This document shows positions 45,708-57,682 of a stretch of 64,000 nucleotides of DNA, in pieces (positions within the stretch are counted from its first letter, which is position 1; the number at the start of each line of letters is the position of its first letter). Origin of the DNA: Favolaschia claudopus (Eukaryota > Basidiomycota > Agaricomycetes > Agaricales > Mycenaceae); the NCBI GenBank assembly GCA_037176885.1, contig JAWWNJ010000074.1:744001-808000 (forward strand), read 5' to 3'. The translations under genes were made by a program, and so were the position numbers. The notes below the pieces were generated by a model. The model saw only the letters and a list, made by a program, of their open reading frames with translations, made no database searches and was not told the origin of the DNA.

Positions 45708-48157
45708 GTTCAGACGGTTGAACAAACTCTCCCTAACCCACGTACTAGAGGGACAAGAAGCGATAAAAGTAGCGCACGAGACCATTACAAATAGAAGGCG
45801 AAAAACAAATCGAAAAAATCCATGCAATTAACATTTCCAGCTCTCCAAACCCAAGTCGATAAGCCCTGTATCACATACCCATGTTCGAAAAATGCGGCGT
45901 TTCGACGATTTGAGCCTTGTAACTCCTGGAAGTCAATTTAGTCCGGAATCGGACATGCTGCATCTACAGATGCCAAAGTGTTCTCACTCGTTGATCGCTG
46001 GTTTGTCCGGAAAGCTTTGCCAAGCTTTCGTCGTAGTCAAAGCAGCTGCATAGCGTTCTTGATGAAGAAGAGGTTGACGTGGTCTGGCCGTTGGAAGGCG
46101 CCATAGGTTCCATGGGAAGTGCGGATTGTAACTGATGTAAATGAGCGACACATATCTCTGATGATACTCTAGTATTTCCCTCAATTCGTGAGGCCAAAAC
46201 ACGTGTGACAAACCATACGAACTTACCCTTTCGGTTGACAAGCCGCGGACAGTGTGACTGGAGAAAAATTTTCGTTTTCTTTGGCCGAAATTGGCCCAAA
46301 TTCGTGTGACTTTTCGGCGACATTTCGTTTGCGACCGCTGTGACGATGTGACTCGCCAAAATTTTCGTCGTTTTTTTTGTCGTTTTTGGCAAGGGGCTTC
46401 CATGATAAGAAATTTCCTAATTTGGACGAGGGGGAGGGGGGTCCCCTCGAGCTCGAAAAAAAAGTTTTATATGAATTTTGGATTTGCTTTTTTACGCTTG
46501 TTTCAGCGGTTAGGATGAATCCCCAGTGAATGTGTAACAAATTATAGTGCCCACAAGCGATGGAATCACTGTAAGGCCGGCTAACAGCGAGTTATTGATA
46601 CTTGATTGTATTTACCCTCGCACGGCAATTTTTGCAGCAGGGTGGGATGCGAGACAGTCTGGGTATGCCTCACATTTCTACATGTATAGCGCTCACTTCT
46701 TCTCAGTTCCACTCTGAATGTGTCGACGCTGATGGTCGGAAGCCATGGGTGTGCGAGTCTTGCAGAGGTGCGAAAAAGTGCAGATAAGCCAAGAATAACC
46801 AGATTCATTCGAGTAGACACATGTGTATTGCCAAGTTATGGTCTTGCTGATGTCCGAGAGTCATATACGCGCGGTAGAGAGTGAAGGAGCAAAGCAAGGG
46901 GCCAAGATACACGCGTCACCAACAGCGTGTGAGTGATTGATCGCGTCCGAGAAAGGGAATTGATCGCGTCCGAAAAAGGGAATTCCCTAATTGAGAAGGG
47001 TGGGGGTCCGCCATTTCGCTGAGAAAAAAACTTCGACCCTTAGTGTAGATTTCGCGGATCGGTTCCCCCTTGGTTTTTGGTCCTTGTGACATGTGACAAA
47101 ACGAATTGAAGGTAAGTACCACTACAGTATGGTAAGGGTATTGCGACTCGCCAAGCGTCAAAAACCTGGAATGCACCTTTGAAGTCTGTCGAGCACCTAC
47201 TGTTCGTTGCATCGTTCGTGCAGACTCGTCGATAGATCACGTGGCACCACAATGCCACCTATGTAACATTGTAAGTAACTAGCTTGTTCAAAGCTTGTTA
47301 TTGCACCTGAATACAATTATTTTAACGAATTACTCGAATAGGCCTTCCAAACTTACATGGGTAAATTTACCTTGCTAATTAGCCAGTCTACGACGCAAGT
47401 AGCGCTGTGTTAGAATCAAAGAGACTGTGAGCGACTTTTCACAACCTCCATGAGGATTCACGGCCTGAAATCGCACGCAGAGCAAGCTATAGCACTACAT
47501 TACATGCTAGCAAACCGCTGTCCACCAGAGAGCAAGACTGAAAGCGCTAGAGGCTTGCCTTTCGCGAACCAGGATGCCGATACCGATTACGTATACCATT
47601 CTCCTTTGTATACAGTGCCTTCCGTCGTGAGGAAATGGGAGACGAACTATGTTTGCGGCCTAAAGTGAGCCTCACGCGAAACCGAGCGAAAGCGGCGAAG
47701 ATCGCACGACTTCGATTGGCAGCAAACGCGGGCCACACAGAAACAGCCTCGGAGGTCCAGAGGACTGGGAGAGGCGAACCGAGGAAGCGGCCACAAAGAG
47801 AGACAGTATTGCTCCCAGGGTGTGGAAGGTCGTGAATGAGTGGGGAATTTGGACTGCGTCGATGAGGCGATCGGTGAATAGCGACTCGCGCCAAACGGGA
47901 AGGGACCGGACAGAAAAGCCAGCGAGAGTGCTGGAATTGTCTTCAGGCAGCAGGAACGCGAATGGACCAGCGCAAAACGGCCAAGAATCACCAAAAAACC
48001 ACAAAACCTGACACTATACTTACTCAACAAAGGAGCGGCAACAAAGGCACAAGCGCAGCCTGACAAAGCAGGTACGGGGTGAACGGCGTGGGCAGCCAAC
48101 ATGGCTCTGCTGAGCCTTCGATAAACCCGGCAAAACCCACACAGGAATGAGTCCATC
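45708..48157. other. Interval without a recognisable gene
   Basis: A local tandem doublet (GATCGCGTCCGAGAAAGGGA at 46940 and again, one base changed, at 46965) and a Cys/Ser-rich minus-strand frame (48156-47647) without family resemblance. No element ends found. Confidence 0.4.
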
Positions 48158-48159
48158 TA

Positions 48160-48685
48160 CTCGGTGTGACCAAAAGTAACCGGAATTTGGCTTTTTAGAG
48201 AGGAATTTCGAAACTCAAACAACTTTAAGTGATACAGGGCTCCTCTAAATTATCTTTTCTACGACTTCCATGGTATGGGCATGGCATGTAATGTTTTGTT
48301 GTGAGTTGGTGAATCAATCATTGAAATTGGACTAATTTGGACATGTTTGCGCTCTCTGAAGAAAAGATGCCGGAATTTCAGGCCAGTAAGTACCTCAAAA
48401 AAGTGCTTAGTATGCCAATAGTCTACAAAACCGATATCTAAGGTTGCCAGGTGTTTCCCGTTGTTCAGTGAGAGAGGCAACTCGGCACACTAATTTCCCG
48501 CCTCAACGCATACATAAAAGAATGTGTAATAATAGGACAAGGAGACTATCCAACCTTTTGCCTGCTTCGTATGCAATGGTATATGTGCATACACTGCTAA
48601 TAGGGTCAATTTTCCTAGCAGTCACCCACAAAATCTGGTTGAAAACACGCAATTTCCGATTCCGGTTACTTTTGGTCACACCGAG
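48160..48685. mobile_element. TA-inserting MITE, family A, copy 2 (526 bp)
   Basis: 27-bp inverted ends starting CTCGGTGTGACCAAAAGTAA, TA at 48158-48159 and 48686-48687. Termini match 22240-22765 and the length is the same, yet the interiors show no obvious similarity. Confidence 0.88.
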
Positions 48686-48687
48686 TA

Positions 48688-49858
48688 TATCCGAGAGGTG
48701 CCACTAGAACTTGGGCGGCGGAGCGGGTTGACAGCAATAGCTGTGGATGATGAGCCCAAAGACTCGATCCAAATCCAGGGGAGGATGAAGAGGTAGAAGT
48801 GGAAAGAGGAAGAAGAGTGAGAGTTTGAAGGAATGTCGCGATCAATGTGTCTCAGAAGGCGAGGAACGAGCTGGGCAAGAAGGGATGAGGAAATCAGAGC
48901 AGCACGGGTCTCCTGCACACTGCAGAGAAAGAGAAGAAAAGTGTGGTGGTACGAGCAGTGGCTACGGAGTCATGTACGAGGTGGTGGATGTACGAAGACA
49001 AGAGACAAAGAGCTTTGATGATATCAAATCGATGTGGTCCTTCTCCTCTTGCACCCGGACTCTGCTACACAACTGATAAGTACTACCAGCTTTTACTGAA
49101 GACATTCCTGAAGCAAAGCTGGTCTGAGCCTAGCGTGCATTTGTACCTGGCATCAGTGTGCATCAGTGAAGGATCAGGGCGGGATCACGCGGAAATGCTC
49201 AATATCACTCAGAACATTGATTAGACACTCGGAACTCGGCTCTGACGGGCATTCATCACCGCCATCAAAAGGCCTTTTGATGATGAATGTCTTAGCGGTA
49301 TCTCCTGATAGTCCCCCAATTATGACCGTGACTCGGGTGATGATTGAGGGCGCACTTAGCTCACCATTTTGGGGCAACCCCGCCATTCCAAGGATGATGG
49401 TACCATTGGTAAGTCGGTCAAAAGACCGATTAAACCCGATGACCTCGGCCAGTAAAACCCTCGGCAATCTGAGGCTATTTTTGGCGAAATAAAGCGACCG
49501 ATTTTTCATTCCCGCCATTCCAAGGGTGATGGTAAATCTAATATCGGAAACCTAGACGTCTCCTCGCAATCCGTGTTGCGGGACGCAGAGGATGGGGGTC
49601 TTTCCATACATGAGTAATACAATACAAGGCATTGATCAATGGCGTAGACATGTCGAGCTGCGACTGACCATTTTTTTATCCTTCGACCAGGTGGAGGGAC
49701 ATCAGAGTAAGATAGGCGGAATTTTCTATACACAACACAATTTCCTATCTATCATCTCCCAGTGGTTATTTGAAATTTAAGAGACCTAACATGGGCTTCT
49801 TCACAAATTAGTCTGGACAGAATGTAACTGGCTAATTGAGTGATCCCTCAATGAACTT
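48688..49858. other. Interval without a recognisable gene
   Basis: Short direct repeat CCCGCCATTCCAAGG(A/G)TGATGGTA at 49379 and 49513. No coding pattern supported. Confidence 0.4.
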
Positions 49859-51023
49859 TCAGTGATAACAGTACCATCGCTTCGCATATCCGTGGCATAA
49901 AACCAGTCCAAGTTGCGACCACTTGTATTGGTTAATAAGTAGTGACTCGTCGCAGCGAAGGTCTGGACGGCGCAGAAGGTCCTTATCGAATTCATCGAGA
50001 GTCAAAGAGCAGTGTGAGCGAAGCTGAGCTGCTTCCCCACATGATGCGCACGTGAACATTGAAAGTGATTCGGACGAGGTTTGTTCGCGAAAGTCATACA
50101 CCAACTTGTCCTTTATCGATGAGGGAACAAGCTGGGGCCATCCATCCACAATATCCCGAAGTTTCTATTCGTACTCTGCACGGGCTCAGTTTTAGATGCT
50201 TGCATCAACATCTCACGTTGTTCGGCACTTGTTCTACACGTTTTCCTTTACGCAGTTCACCGATATAAGTCTTGAGCTTCTTTCTCAAGTCGCGCAAGGT
50301 GTCCAAGGTATTGTGCTCAATTTTAAGGACAGACAGCAGTCGTCTCAAAGGGAGCAGATTGAGATTGGAACCGTTGAGAGCGGTGAGGACATGGATCTGA
50401 AGATCGGGATGGATATTATTCAGCCGCCATTCATCACATACTACATCCCTGCAATCGGGGACTGAAGTTCCCTCCGGTAATGAAGTAGATGCATGCATTT
50501 CCGAGAATTGGAGACAGCGCCGAGACACAATATGTTCGGTGATTCGAGTTCGGATTTGTTCAGTGGTTGCATTGGGAGGTAGAGCTATACGATGAAAAGC
50601 TGCAATGGCAACCAAAGCCGGTTTGCGATGACTTTCAAAGGAGCTGAAGAAATCAGCCACGGATGATGCATCGATGATGAGCAAACACTGTCCAAGTTTG
50701 CAGCTGTCAGCGTATTCAATATTGAGATGAGCACGAAGTGCGGCACGTAATTTGAATCGCATGTTACGGCTTCCCGAGACAGTTATGTCGAGGGCAGCGG
50801 CAATGTGCGACAAGCTCTCAGTAGACATGGATTTGCTGTCAGCATCGATAATGAGGTTCAAGCAGGTTCGGGACAGGTCAAGTGCAGAACTGTAGCCTCT
50901 GGATACAGCACGACAGGTTGCAAGTTCAGGTCTGGGGGACGATTCATGGTTCATTGGATTATCAAAGCATGTGCCAGTCAAGATGTGATGGATTAGAGCG
51001 CGGCGACACTGTATCAGAGACAT
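49859..51023 (-). pseudogene. Helitron-type protein, N-terminal fragment
   Basis: From ATG at 51023: MSLIQCRRALIHHILTGTC, then a long helical region, FESHRKPALVAIAAFHRI, TTEQIRTRITEHIVS, LRRLLSVLKIEHNTLDTLRDLRKKLKTYI. After a frameshift near 50222 and another near 50150 it continues WPQLVPSSIKDKLVYDF and a zinc-finger-like FTCASCGEAAQLRSHC...LLRRPDLR. This order matches, from memory, the region ahead of the Rep (HUH) nuclease in basidiomycete Helitron/Pif1-type helicases. The Rep and helicase domains, which would nick and unwind DNA in rolling-circle transposition, are absent. No Helitron 3' hairpin with CTRR was found nearby. Family assignment rests on recalled pattern only. Confidence 0.55.
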
Positions 51024-51051
51024 ATCTTGATGAGGGATACCGTGGAGAGTA

Positions 51052-51415
51052 CACTAAGTGAACAAAATGATTGAACGATGGGTGTTGGCCATTTTCCGGG
51101 TGCTCACGGCACCCCTCGAAACAAACTAAGATGCTAGGTAGTGCGGAGACCCTCAGCGGACATTTTGGGGCAAATGATGGTATCAGGCTATATTGATTTG
51201 CCATCACACGCGTCGAAATCAGAAAATCCCAAATTTCAGAATCGGCGGATATGTTTTGTCTGGCAAAATGAAATCGGCCAACTCGTAGAGGGACGTGCCT
51301 GACATATTCACCAGTCAAAACTTGTAAAAATATACAGGCAATAACTCGCTAGAGCGGCCGCAAATCGCCAAAAATTAAGCAAAATAGCATCAAAACGGCC
51401 AAAAACGACCAAAAT
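51052..51415. mobile_element. TA-inserting MITE, family E, truncated copy
   Basis: Left end CACTAAGTG(A)ACAAAAT preceded by TA; interior words (AAATATACAGGCAATA, GGCCAAAAACGACCAAAAT) recall 43305-43991. No right terminus found, so it is truncated near 51415. Confidence 0.55.
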
Positions 51416-51586
51416 TGTAACGGTGAGGGTTACCCACGCCTCGGAAACAGGGAAAAGGTTAGGATTGAGACGCAGGCAACGCCGCTACTGGCGTTGCGGA
51501 GACAAGGAGCACTAGCTACGTGGCAAATACTTATATACGAGCTCGGAAATCACTTGATACGATCAAAACCTAACGGAATCCCAGCG

Positions 51587-51966
51587 CCGGGAAGCTCCAC
51601 CAAGGGGTTGTCCAAAAAATTGGATTTTTGAGGCGGTTTTGGCCGAAAAATCTGCGAACCTTGTCCCAATATTGGGTTTTTGAGGCCATGGGCAGCCAAA
51701 TTTCAACTTGAACCGGCCTTGTCCAGCCAGGTTGGTGGAGGCTTCTTACGATTCAGTCGACCACTCAATTGATCGAATTTCTCGCAAACAAGCCGCAATC
51801 CGGAGGAAATTTTGGTTTTTGATGCAATGCAATTCTTGTGACAAATTTTGATGGAGTCACTCTTGTGACATGTCACGACCCTTGTCCGATATTGGGTCTT
51901 TGAGCCCGGTCTTTGAGGCCGAAATCCTGGATTTTTTGAGACAACCCTTTGGTGAAGCTTCCCGGG
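51587..51966. mobile_element. Inverted-repeat element (~380 bp)
   Basis: Arms CCGGGAAGCT(C/T)CACCAA(G/A)GG then GTTGTC, inverted, ~35 bp. A one-ended relative appears at 58668-58690. Target duplication not resolved. Confidence 0.65.
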
Positions 51967-52113
51967 GCCTCGCTCTAGCGGGCTCAATCTTTGGTATTTT
52001 GCTTCAAAATTGCGGGGGACCCTCCTCGTTTTGGGGTGCTGGCTCTCGTCTTTCATTGTCTCATGTATCTTATACCTACTTCTAATTTCTTCATTTCTTT
52101 ATAATACCTCGTA

Positions 52114-52473
52114 CTGTAAATACTTGTACCGAGGCAACCGTCACGGTCACGGAGGGGTCGGTTGCGTTGCCCAAAACGCGCCAGGTCACGGACACGGAGG
52201 GTCTGGTTGCCTTGATCTGGATCGTGACATACCCAAAAATATTGAATTTTTGCCCATTTTTGGCATGAGATTTGCAAAATTTTGCGCATAGCGCACCATT
52301 TGACTCAATCCGCATCCAAAAGCCCTGATTCTGGTGTAAAAAAGGCAAATTCGGAGAGACTTGGTTGCCCATCATGGCAACTGTCACGCTCACGCCTGGC
52401 CTGGTTGCGTTGCCCAAAGTGGGTCACGGTGTCACGGTACTTTGGCTGGTTGCCTCGGTACAAGTATCTACAG
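52114..52473. mobile_element. TA-inserting MITE with internal GGTTGC repeats (360 bp)
   Basis: Ends CTGTA(A/G)ATACTTGTACCGAG inverted, TA at 52112-52113 and 52474-52475. GGTTGC(G/C)TTGCCC-type words recur about four times and GTCACGG words several times inside. Confidence 0.8.
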
Positions 52474-53015
52474 TACCCCTACCGAGTATTCCTACTGCCA
52501 CGTATGTATATTAACTTACCTCCCTCTATTAGTTACGTCCTCCCAACCCTTTCCCAATATGTCTTCACCTCTTACTTTACTCTCTCTCTCGTCTATAACT
52601 GTTTACTATTACTTCACACCATACATCTCCGTAGTAGCTACGTAACCCCAGTAGAGTACTGCCGCATAGCCGCCAGGCCAGGTACGGCAAAATAGAACTT
52701 CAGTTCAGTTCAGTTCAGTCCGGCTATCATGTTACTTTTGCTCAACGGTGTGTCATAGGCGAATGAAACGCGTATTGACGGGGCATCAAAAGCGCTTCAA
52801 AATTGATGGATGAATTTCGGTCGGGATCTTTGCGGCGCCAAGGATCCAACGGGAAACCCCGGATTTTTGACATACTATGAAAGATACTAACTACCACAGG
52901 CTCTGATTCTACCAGATTATAAGTTATTTGCTGTGGGCCAGGGAGAAAAGGTGTTCTGAGAGTGATGGCTAAAAAAGAGGTTAGTGTCGAAAGTTTGATT
53001 GCCGCCTGCCTCTTG

Positions 53016-53088
53016 GGCCCAGAGGCAGTTGGGACTCGGGACTGGGGCCCAAAAGCGGACAGACAATGCGAGAAAGTGGACAAGGGTG
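53016..53088 (+). repeat. Direct repeat, copy 1
   Basis: GGCCCAGAGGCAGTTGGGA...GGACAGACAATGCGAGAAAG; second copy 53995-54061, about 980 bp away on the far side of the hAT-like MITE. Confidence 0.75.
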
Positions 53089-53342
53089 GGGGTGGAGGCA
53101 AAAGGAGAAAATGCCGGAGGAGGACACGCGTAGAGAGCACGTGCTCATGACCAATCCCCACAGTGTTTTCAAGGATTGGTCTCGTTTGCTCTTCAGAGAG
53201 AGTTTTACCAGATCTTTGTGAATTTGGCGGGAGGACTATATTATGAGCCCCGCAGTGCTCCTACAAGGAGGGAGGGCCTCGGCAGCCCAACAGGATGAGT
53301 GCGGGGGAGGCTTGCAAACGGACGCCGAAAGCCCTCCACAGA

Positions 53343-53809
53343 TAAGGCCTAAGGATGGACACGGGTATCGGGTATACCCGCGGTATCGTACCCGAGGGTC
53401 TTGCGGGTAGGGTTACGGGTCGACCTTTCGCTGACCCGCGCCATACCGCGTACCCGGGCGGGTAGACCCGCGGGCCTCGGCTAACGTCGGCCGACGTCGG
53501 CAATTCACGTTCCGCCTCTGCCGCTTATCGATTGTGCCATCAATCAGTCCCAAATCACTTCGGAAATCACTGTGGCCAAAACAGCGTCGCTGCCGACCTG
53601 GGAAGGGAAACCATCAATTTTGAGGTAAAATCAAGGTTCAATGCCTGCCGTCGCCGAATTTACTGCTGACCCGTCGAATACCGCGGGTCTTGCCGAACCC
53701 GCGGGTAACCCGCGCGGGTTACGGGTCGGGTCTGGCACGGGTACGGTACTGCCGGGTACGGGTGCGGGTCAGCTTTTGGAACCCGCGGGTGGACCCGTGT
53801 CCAACCTTA
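53343..53809. mobile_element. hAT-like MITE with ACCCGCGGGT repeats (467 bp)
   Basis: Ends TAAGG...TGGACACGGGT and inverse, flanked by a perfect 8-bp duplication TCCACAGA (53335-53342, 53810-53817), the hAT signature. Interior largely variants of ACCCGCGGGT/GGGTA. Confidence 0.85.
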
Positions 53810-53994
53810 TCCACAGAGAACCATGTGTAGGTGTGGGGGCTCCGCTCCACGAGCTTCGCATACCTCTGAGGTCGCAAGAGGGTTGCAGATGGAGCGGACA
53901 AGAGAAGTGGTCCCGGCAGTCCGAGAGCGATGAGTAGCGGTGAACAACAAAACAACAGACACCAACGAAAACCTGGTATGAGAAAGAGGGGGAA

Positions 53995-54061
53995 GGCCCA
54001 GAGGCAGTTGGGAGGCCACTGAGGGCCAAAAGCGGACAGACAATGCGAGAAAGTGGACAAC
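53995..54061 (+). repeat. Direct repeat, copy 2
   Basis: Partner of 53016-53088. Confidence 0.75.
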
Positions 54062-54251
54062 GCAGAAAGAGATACATGCATTTCCTGTGCATGATTGACG
54101 CTGCATACATCGGTTGTCGTGCAGCTCGACGGCGTTGACACATTATTTTGTTACACCATCGTGAGCCGCACCGCTCTCACTTGATGACACAATGTCGGAC
54201 TGAAGCGTCCAATCCACGATATTTCCACTCCCCACGCCGACACTCTCCCCC

Positions 54252-54605
54252 TAGGGCACCAAACCGTCCGTTTTACGCTTACGCGTAATTTTTACGGCCG
54301 TAAATGAGAGGAGAATTTGTTGAGACGGGACGGGTCTCTGATGAGCGTAACCGTCCCGTAACCGTCCGTTTACGGCGTTTGTCGACCAATATGGTGACTT
54401 TGAGGAGGGTATGGTGAGTGAAAAGTGCTGAATACCCATACCATTGATCGCCGTCCACTGCCCTTTTATTTGCCCCGTAAAAGACCCGTAAAACGGCCGT
54501 CAGAAAACGGCCGTAATTATTTCAAGCTTTTTGCGAAACGGGACGGATGAAACCCGTAAATTACGACGGTCAAAGCGTAAATTTACGGGACGGTTTGGAG
54601 CCCTA
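54252..54605. mobile_element. hAT-like MITE with CCGTAAA words (354 bp)
   Basis: Ends TAGGGC(A/T)CCAAACCGTCC and inverse, perfect 8-bp duplication TCTCCCCC (54244-54251, 54606-54613). Many TTTACGG/CCGTAAA words inside. Confidence 0.85.
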
Positions 54606-54631
54606 TCTCCCCCCCTCCCCTGTACATATGT

Positions 54632-56334
54632 CGCAAATTTATTTATTTTGTTGCCGGGCCCGGTCGTGCCCGATCGGTTGTTATCGGGGGGCTTCGGGCC
54701 ATCGGCCTGACACCTACCTTATAGGGAGGACTCGGGCGCAATCAGGCACGATCGCGCCCGATGGCCCGACAGCCCGATAACAACCTATCGGGCACGGTCT
54801 CAGGAGCCTACAAAATAATGAAAATGTAAAAGAATTATCTGCTTCATTCGTTACCTATTAACTGCGATTGTACTGGCATTGTTATAATGTTTCAATTTTA
54901 TAATGATCTTTGAGTTCAAGTGCTAATTCTGTTCAATTCTAAAGAATAATTAGTAAACTGTAGTAGCTGGAGTCGAACCGAGGTGGAGAATAACTAATTT
55001 GAGGGATCTTACCACTCCCCCACGCGCGCATTAATGAATTGTGGAACGAACTCCAACATATTGGGTTGACTCCACAACCAAGCCAAACAAATGACATGCG
55101 TCTTACGGCTTGTCCTTGCCTCTCTCACTTCCATGGCGCCCCCGCGTCCGCTCGCACGTCGCTCCTCCTCAGAAAGCACTCGCATCTGCCTCTGGATCTG
55201 AAAATCCGAGTTCCTGTTCAGTGAACTCGCTTCAGTGCTTTGCCGCATCACCTCAGCAGAACAGTATTCGCGTCGGGACTCGGCTCATCCATGCATCTCT
55301 CACCGCGGTGACCCCGATTCAACCCAAAGGTACCGTCACCAGGCGGAATTCAGTCTCGGAGGACTATAAGCAGGGCAAGGAAGAGGACTCGCTGGGCTTT
55401 GGGGCTACACTTGACTCGGGTGCGTCGACATACTGCTCTTCCTACTTCCTGCTTGCTAAATCCATTACAGCTGTGCACGCGCATATGGCTGCTGTTTGCC
55501 ATGCTTCCTCAAGAGCATCCTGCACCCCACCTGACAAAACGGCGTCGACATATGCATGACGCATGTGTTGGGAGTGATTCTTTCGTTGGCCCACTCAATG
55601 AGTCCCAAATCCATCGCAGCTCTCTGTTTCTCAGTACTCCCAAGGAGGAACTGAGCGAGGGGGTAGACGAAAGCTAGCACCTGCTCTTCGACAACCGTCT
55701 CCGCCAACTTACACCCGTGGAACCATCGTCGCCGCCTTTCGAAGGACTGTAGCAGTATCTTTGAAATTTATTTGTTTTTCTGTCCCGAATTGCGCGAGCT
55801 CGGACCCGCACCATCTCAATGCTATCGCAAGTTAATGAGGATCAGTAGCGCTCAAGATTTCGTGCAGACTCGACACCAGTCGATATTGACGGAAACATAC
55901 CACAGTCTTTGAGCTTTTCACCGTGGACTGGTTCGAGGCTAGATTGCGGCGGCGCAAAAGTAATATTTATGACATTCTTACACTGACTCGTTCCTGCAAT
56001 GAGATGTTGCAACACCCTCGTTTCCAGTCTTCATCCTCATTCTCGTCCCACCGCCGCCGTTTGAAGGCGGTCAAACATTGTACTCAGTGTTGGCAGTGCT
56101 GTGTTGCAAGACTAAGTTCGATAAGAGTGGAGGTCATCCAAATGTTGATCACAACTTCACCAAATCGCTTATGTAGGTGGAACACCTCATCGTGCCTCAT
56201 TGTACCCTATAGTGTCCTTATAGCGTTCCAATCGGGCACTGTCGGGTGGTTATCGGGCAATATAGGACGGTTATCGCATGGTTATTGCACCCGATCGGGC
56301 TGTCGGGCCCGATAACAAAATAAATAAATTTGCG
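54632..56334. mobile_element. 1.7 kb inverted-repeat element
   Basis: Ends CGCAAATTTATTTATTTTGT and inverse, continuing into GGGCCCG/CCCGATCGGG words over ~130 bp on each side. The interior (54830-56200) has no supported gene except a tRNA-like segment. Target duplication unclear. Confidence 0.65.
54961..55026 (-). other. tRNA-like sequence (pseudo-tRNA or SINE head)
   Basis: On the minus strand an A-box-like TGGGGGAGTGGTAAGA is followed ~35 nt later by a perfect B box GGTTCGACTCC. A D stem GGGA/TCCC forms, but the T stem and acceptor do not pair, so it is not a functional tRNA. Confidence 0.4.
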
Positions 56335-57680
56335 GCGATCTGTATGACTGAAACGCAAAATGGACCGTTACAGGCTGAAACGGCTTACAAATCACCTTTT
56401 TATGGAAGGTGACCTGCCTTATATGGGTGGTTTGTAAGCAGAAACAGGCCGCCGTTACGTGTTACGTTTGGCCCATGGCCTATGTCGGAGGAGAGGAGGG
56501 AGAAAAATCGAAAGAAAGGGAAAGAAAAAAGAGACAAAAAGGGGGGAAAAGGGAGGGATATCTGTAGCTTACCGTGCGCCTGTACCATCGATTTTCGGGT
56601 GAAAATATGTGTTCAAAAGCAACGCGGCAAGTCCATCAACTTTTGCGACCCAAGTCTGCCGTTGATTGTCAGATTGATCGCACGACCTATGTCTTAACGG
56701 AGTAGGTGCCTCAAATGGACTAAGGACGAGCGAATGAGAATCAGACGTTTCATCTTATCTGCTTATCTGCGCTCGGCGAACGCCGACTTTGCCTTTTTGA
56801 GGTGAGTTCGGACCTTTCGGGCCTTTCGGACTCCAGCGCAAAACTTGATCTCTCATGTTCTCCACCCAGCTTCCACCCAGCTCCCTGCGTCAAGAGGCCT
56901 CAGATCTCTGGATCTTGCACCCCATCATCCGCACGTGTTTGACGTCGCTTAGAGGGGCGCCAAATATTGTGCATTTACCTGGGCCTTAGCAAATTAAGGC
57001 CTTAGGCCTTCGGGCGAACACTGCTTCATAGCCTAGGGCTTTGCCCTTCGGACGGACACTGGGATGTAAGCTGCTGCGGACTTTGAATAAGCAGAATTTG
57101 GCAAAGGAATCATCTTAAATTTCAAATAGTGATTACCGTAGATCATGACCGCCCTGGGGTGAGTCGGAGGTTGGTCGGATGTTTCCGGGAGCTTCCAAAT
57201 TTGGTAACTGTTCACGGGGGTCAGGAGCAGGCCGAACAGCAGTTTGCATATGCTTGAATACCATATATGGTAACCAAGTCCGCAGCCCAAAAACTTTGTT
57301 TTGCCTCACATTTGGTGTCCTGGCTTTCGTTTGGGTCAAAAGACCCACCCAATCACCCAGAACTGCGTGTTGCAGTTTTACTGGCGACCACTGTATGTAG
57401 TGTGCTTGATTTATTGGGGGAGCTTGCTCCCCCCTTTTGTCTGAGGTTCCCGAAAAGTGGATGGCTGTGCAATGTGCCTACTCTCCCACGGGTACGCCAT
57501 CAGCTGTGATCTCCCACGGGTACGCCATCAATACGTGATGTTAAACAGAGCCTTAGAGACAAGTGGCCTACTGTACAGCGGCGCAATCAGGGGAAAGTGC
57601 AATAAAGAAATACTCTCAGCCAAGGGCTCGCATCAATAGGAAATTACTCCCGACTTTCACAGAAACCACAAAGGCAGGAA
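56335..57680. other. Interval with small repeats, no gene
   Basis: Imperfect hairpin around 56351-56460 (GGCTTACAAATCACC / GGTGGTTTGTAAGC); single-arm relative of the 17352 inverted repeat at 56893-56970; tandem TCTCCCACGGGTACGCCATCA at 57481 and 57508. Confidence 0.45.
57416..57433. repeat. 18-bp hairpin palindrome, copy 3
   Basis: GGGGGAGCTTGCTCCCCC, identical to 12616-12633; the following bases (TTTTGTC versus TTTTATC, then CCGAAAAG) are also similar, so the repeat is longer than the palindrome. Confidence 0.6.
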
Positions 57681-57682
57681 TA

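Noticed and set aside
47647..48156. 169-residue Cys/Ser-rich minus-strand frame as a secreted protein gene
   Set aside because: No signal peptide, no introns and composition like random GC-rich sequence.
55110..55559. Retropepsin-like DSGAS in a 149-residue plus-strand frame
   Set aside because: A single short motif without flanking protease or zinc-knuckle sequence; probably chance.
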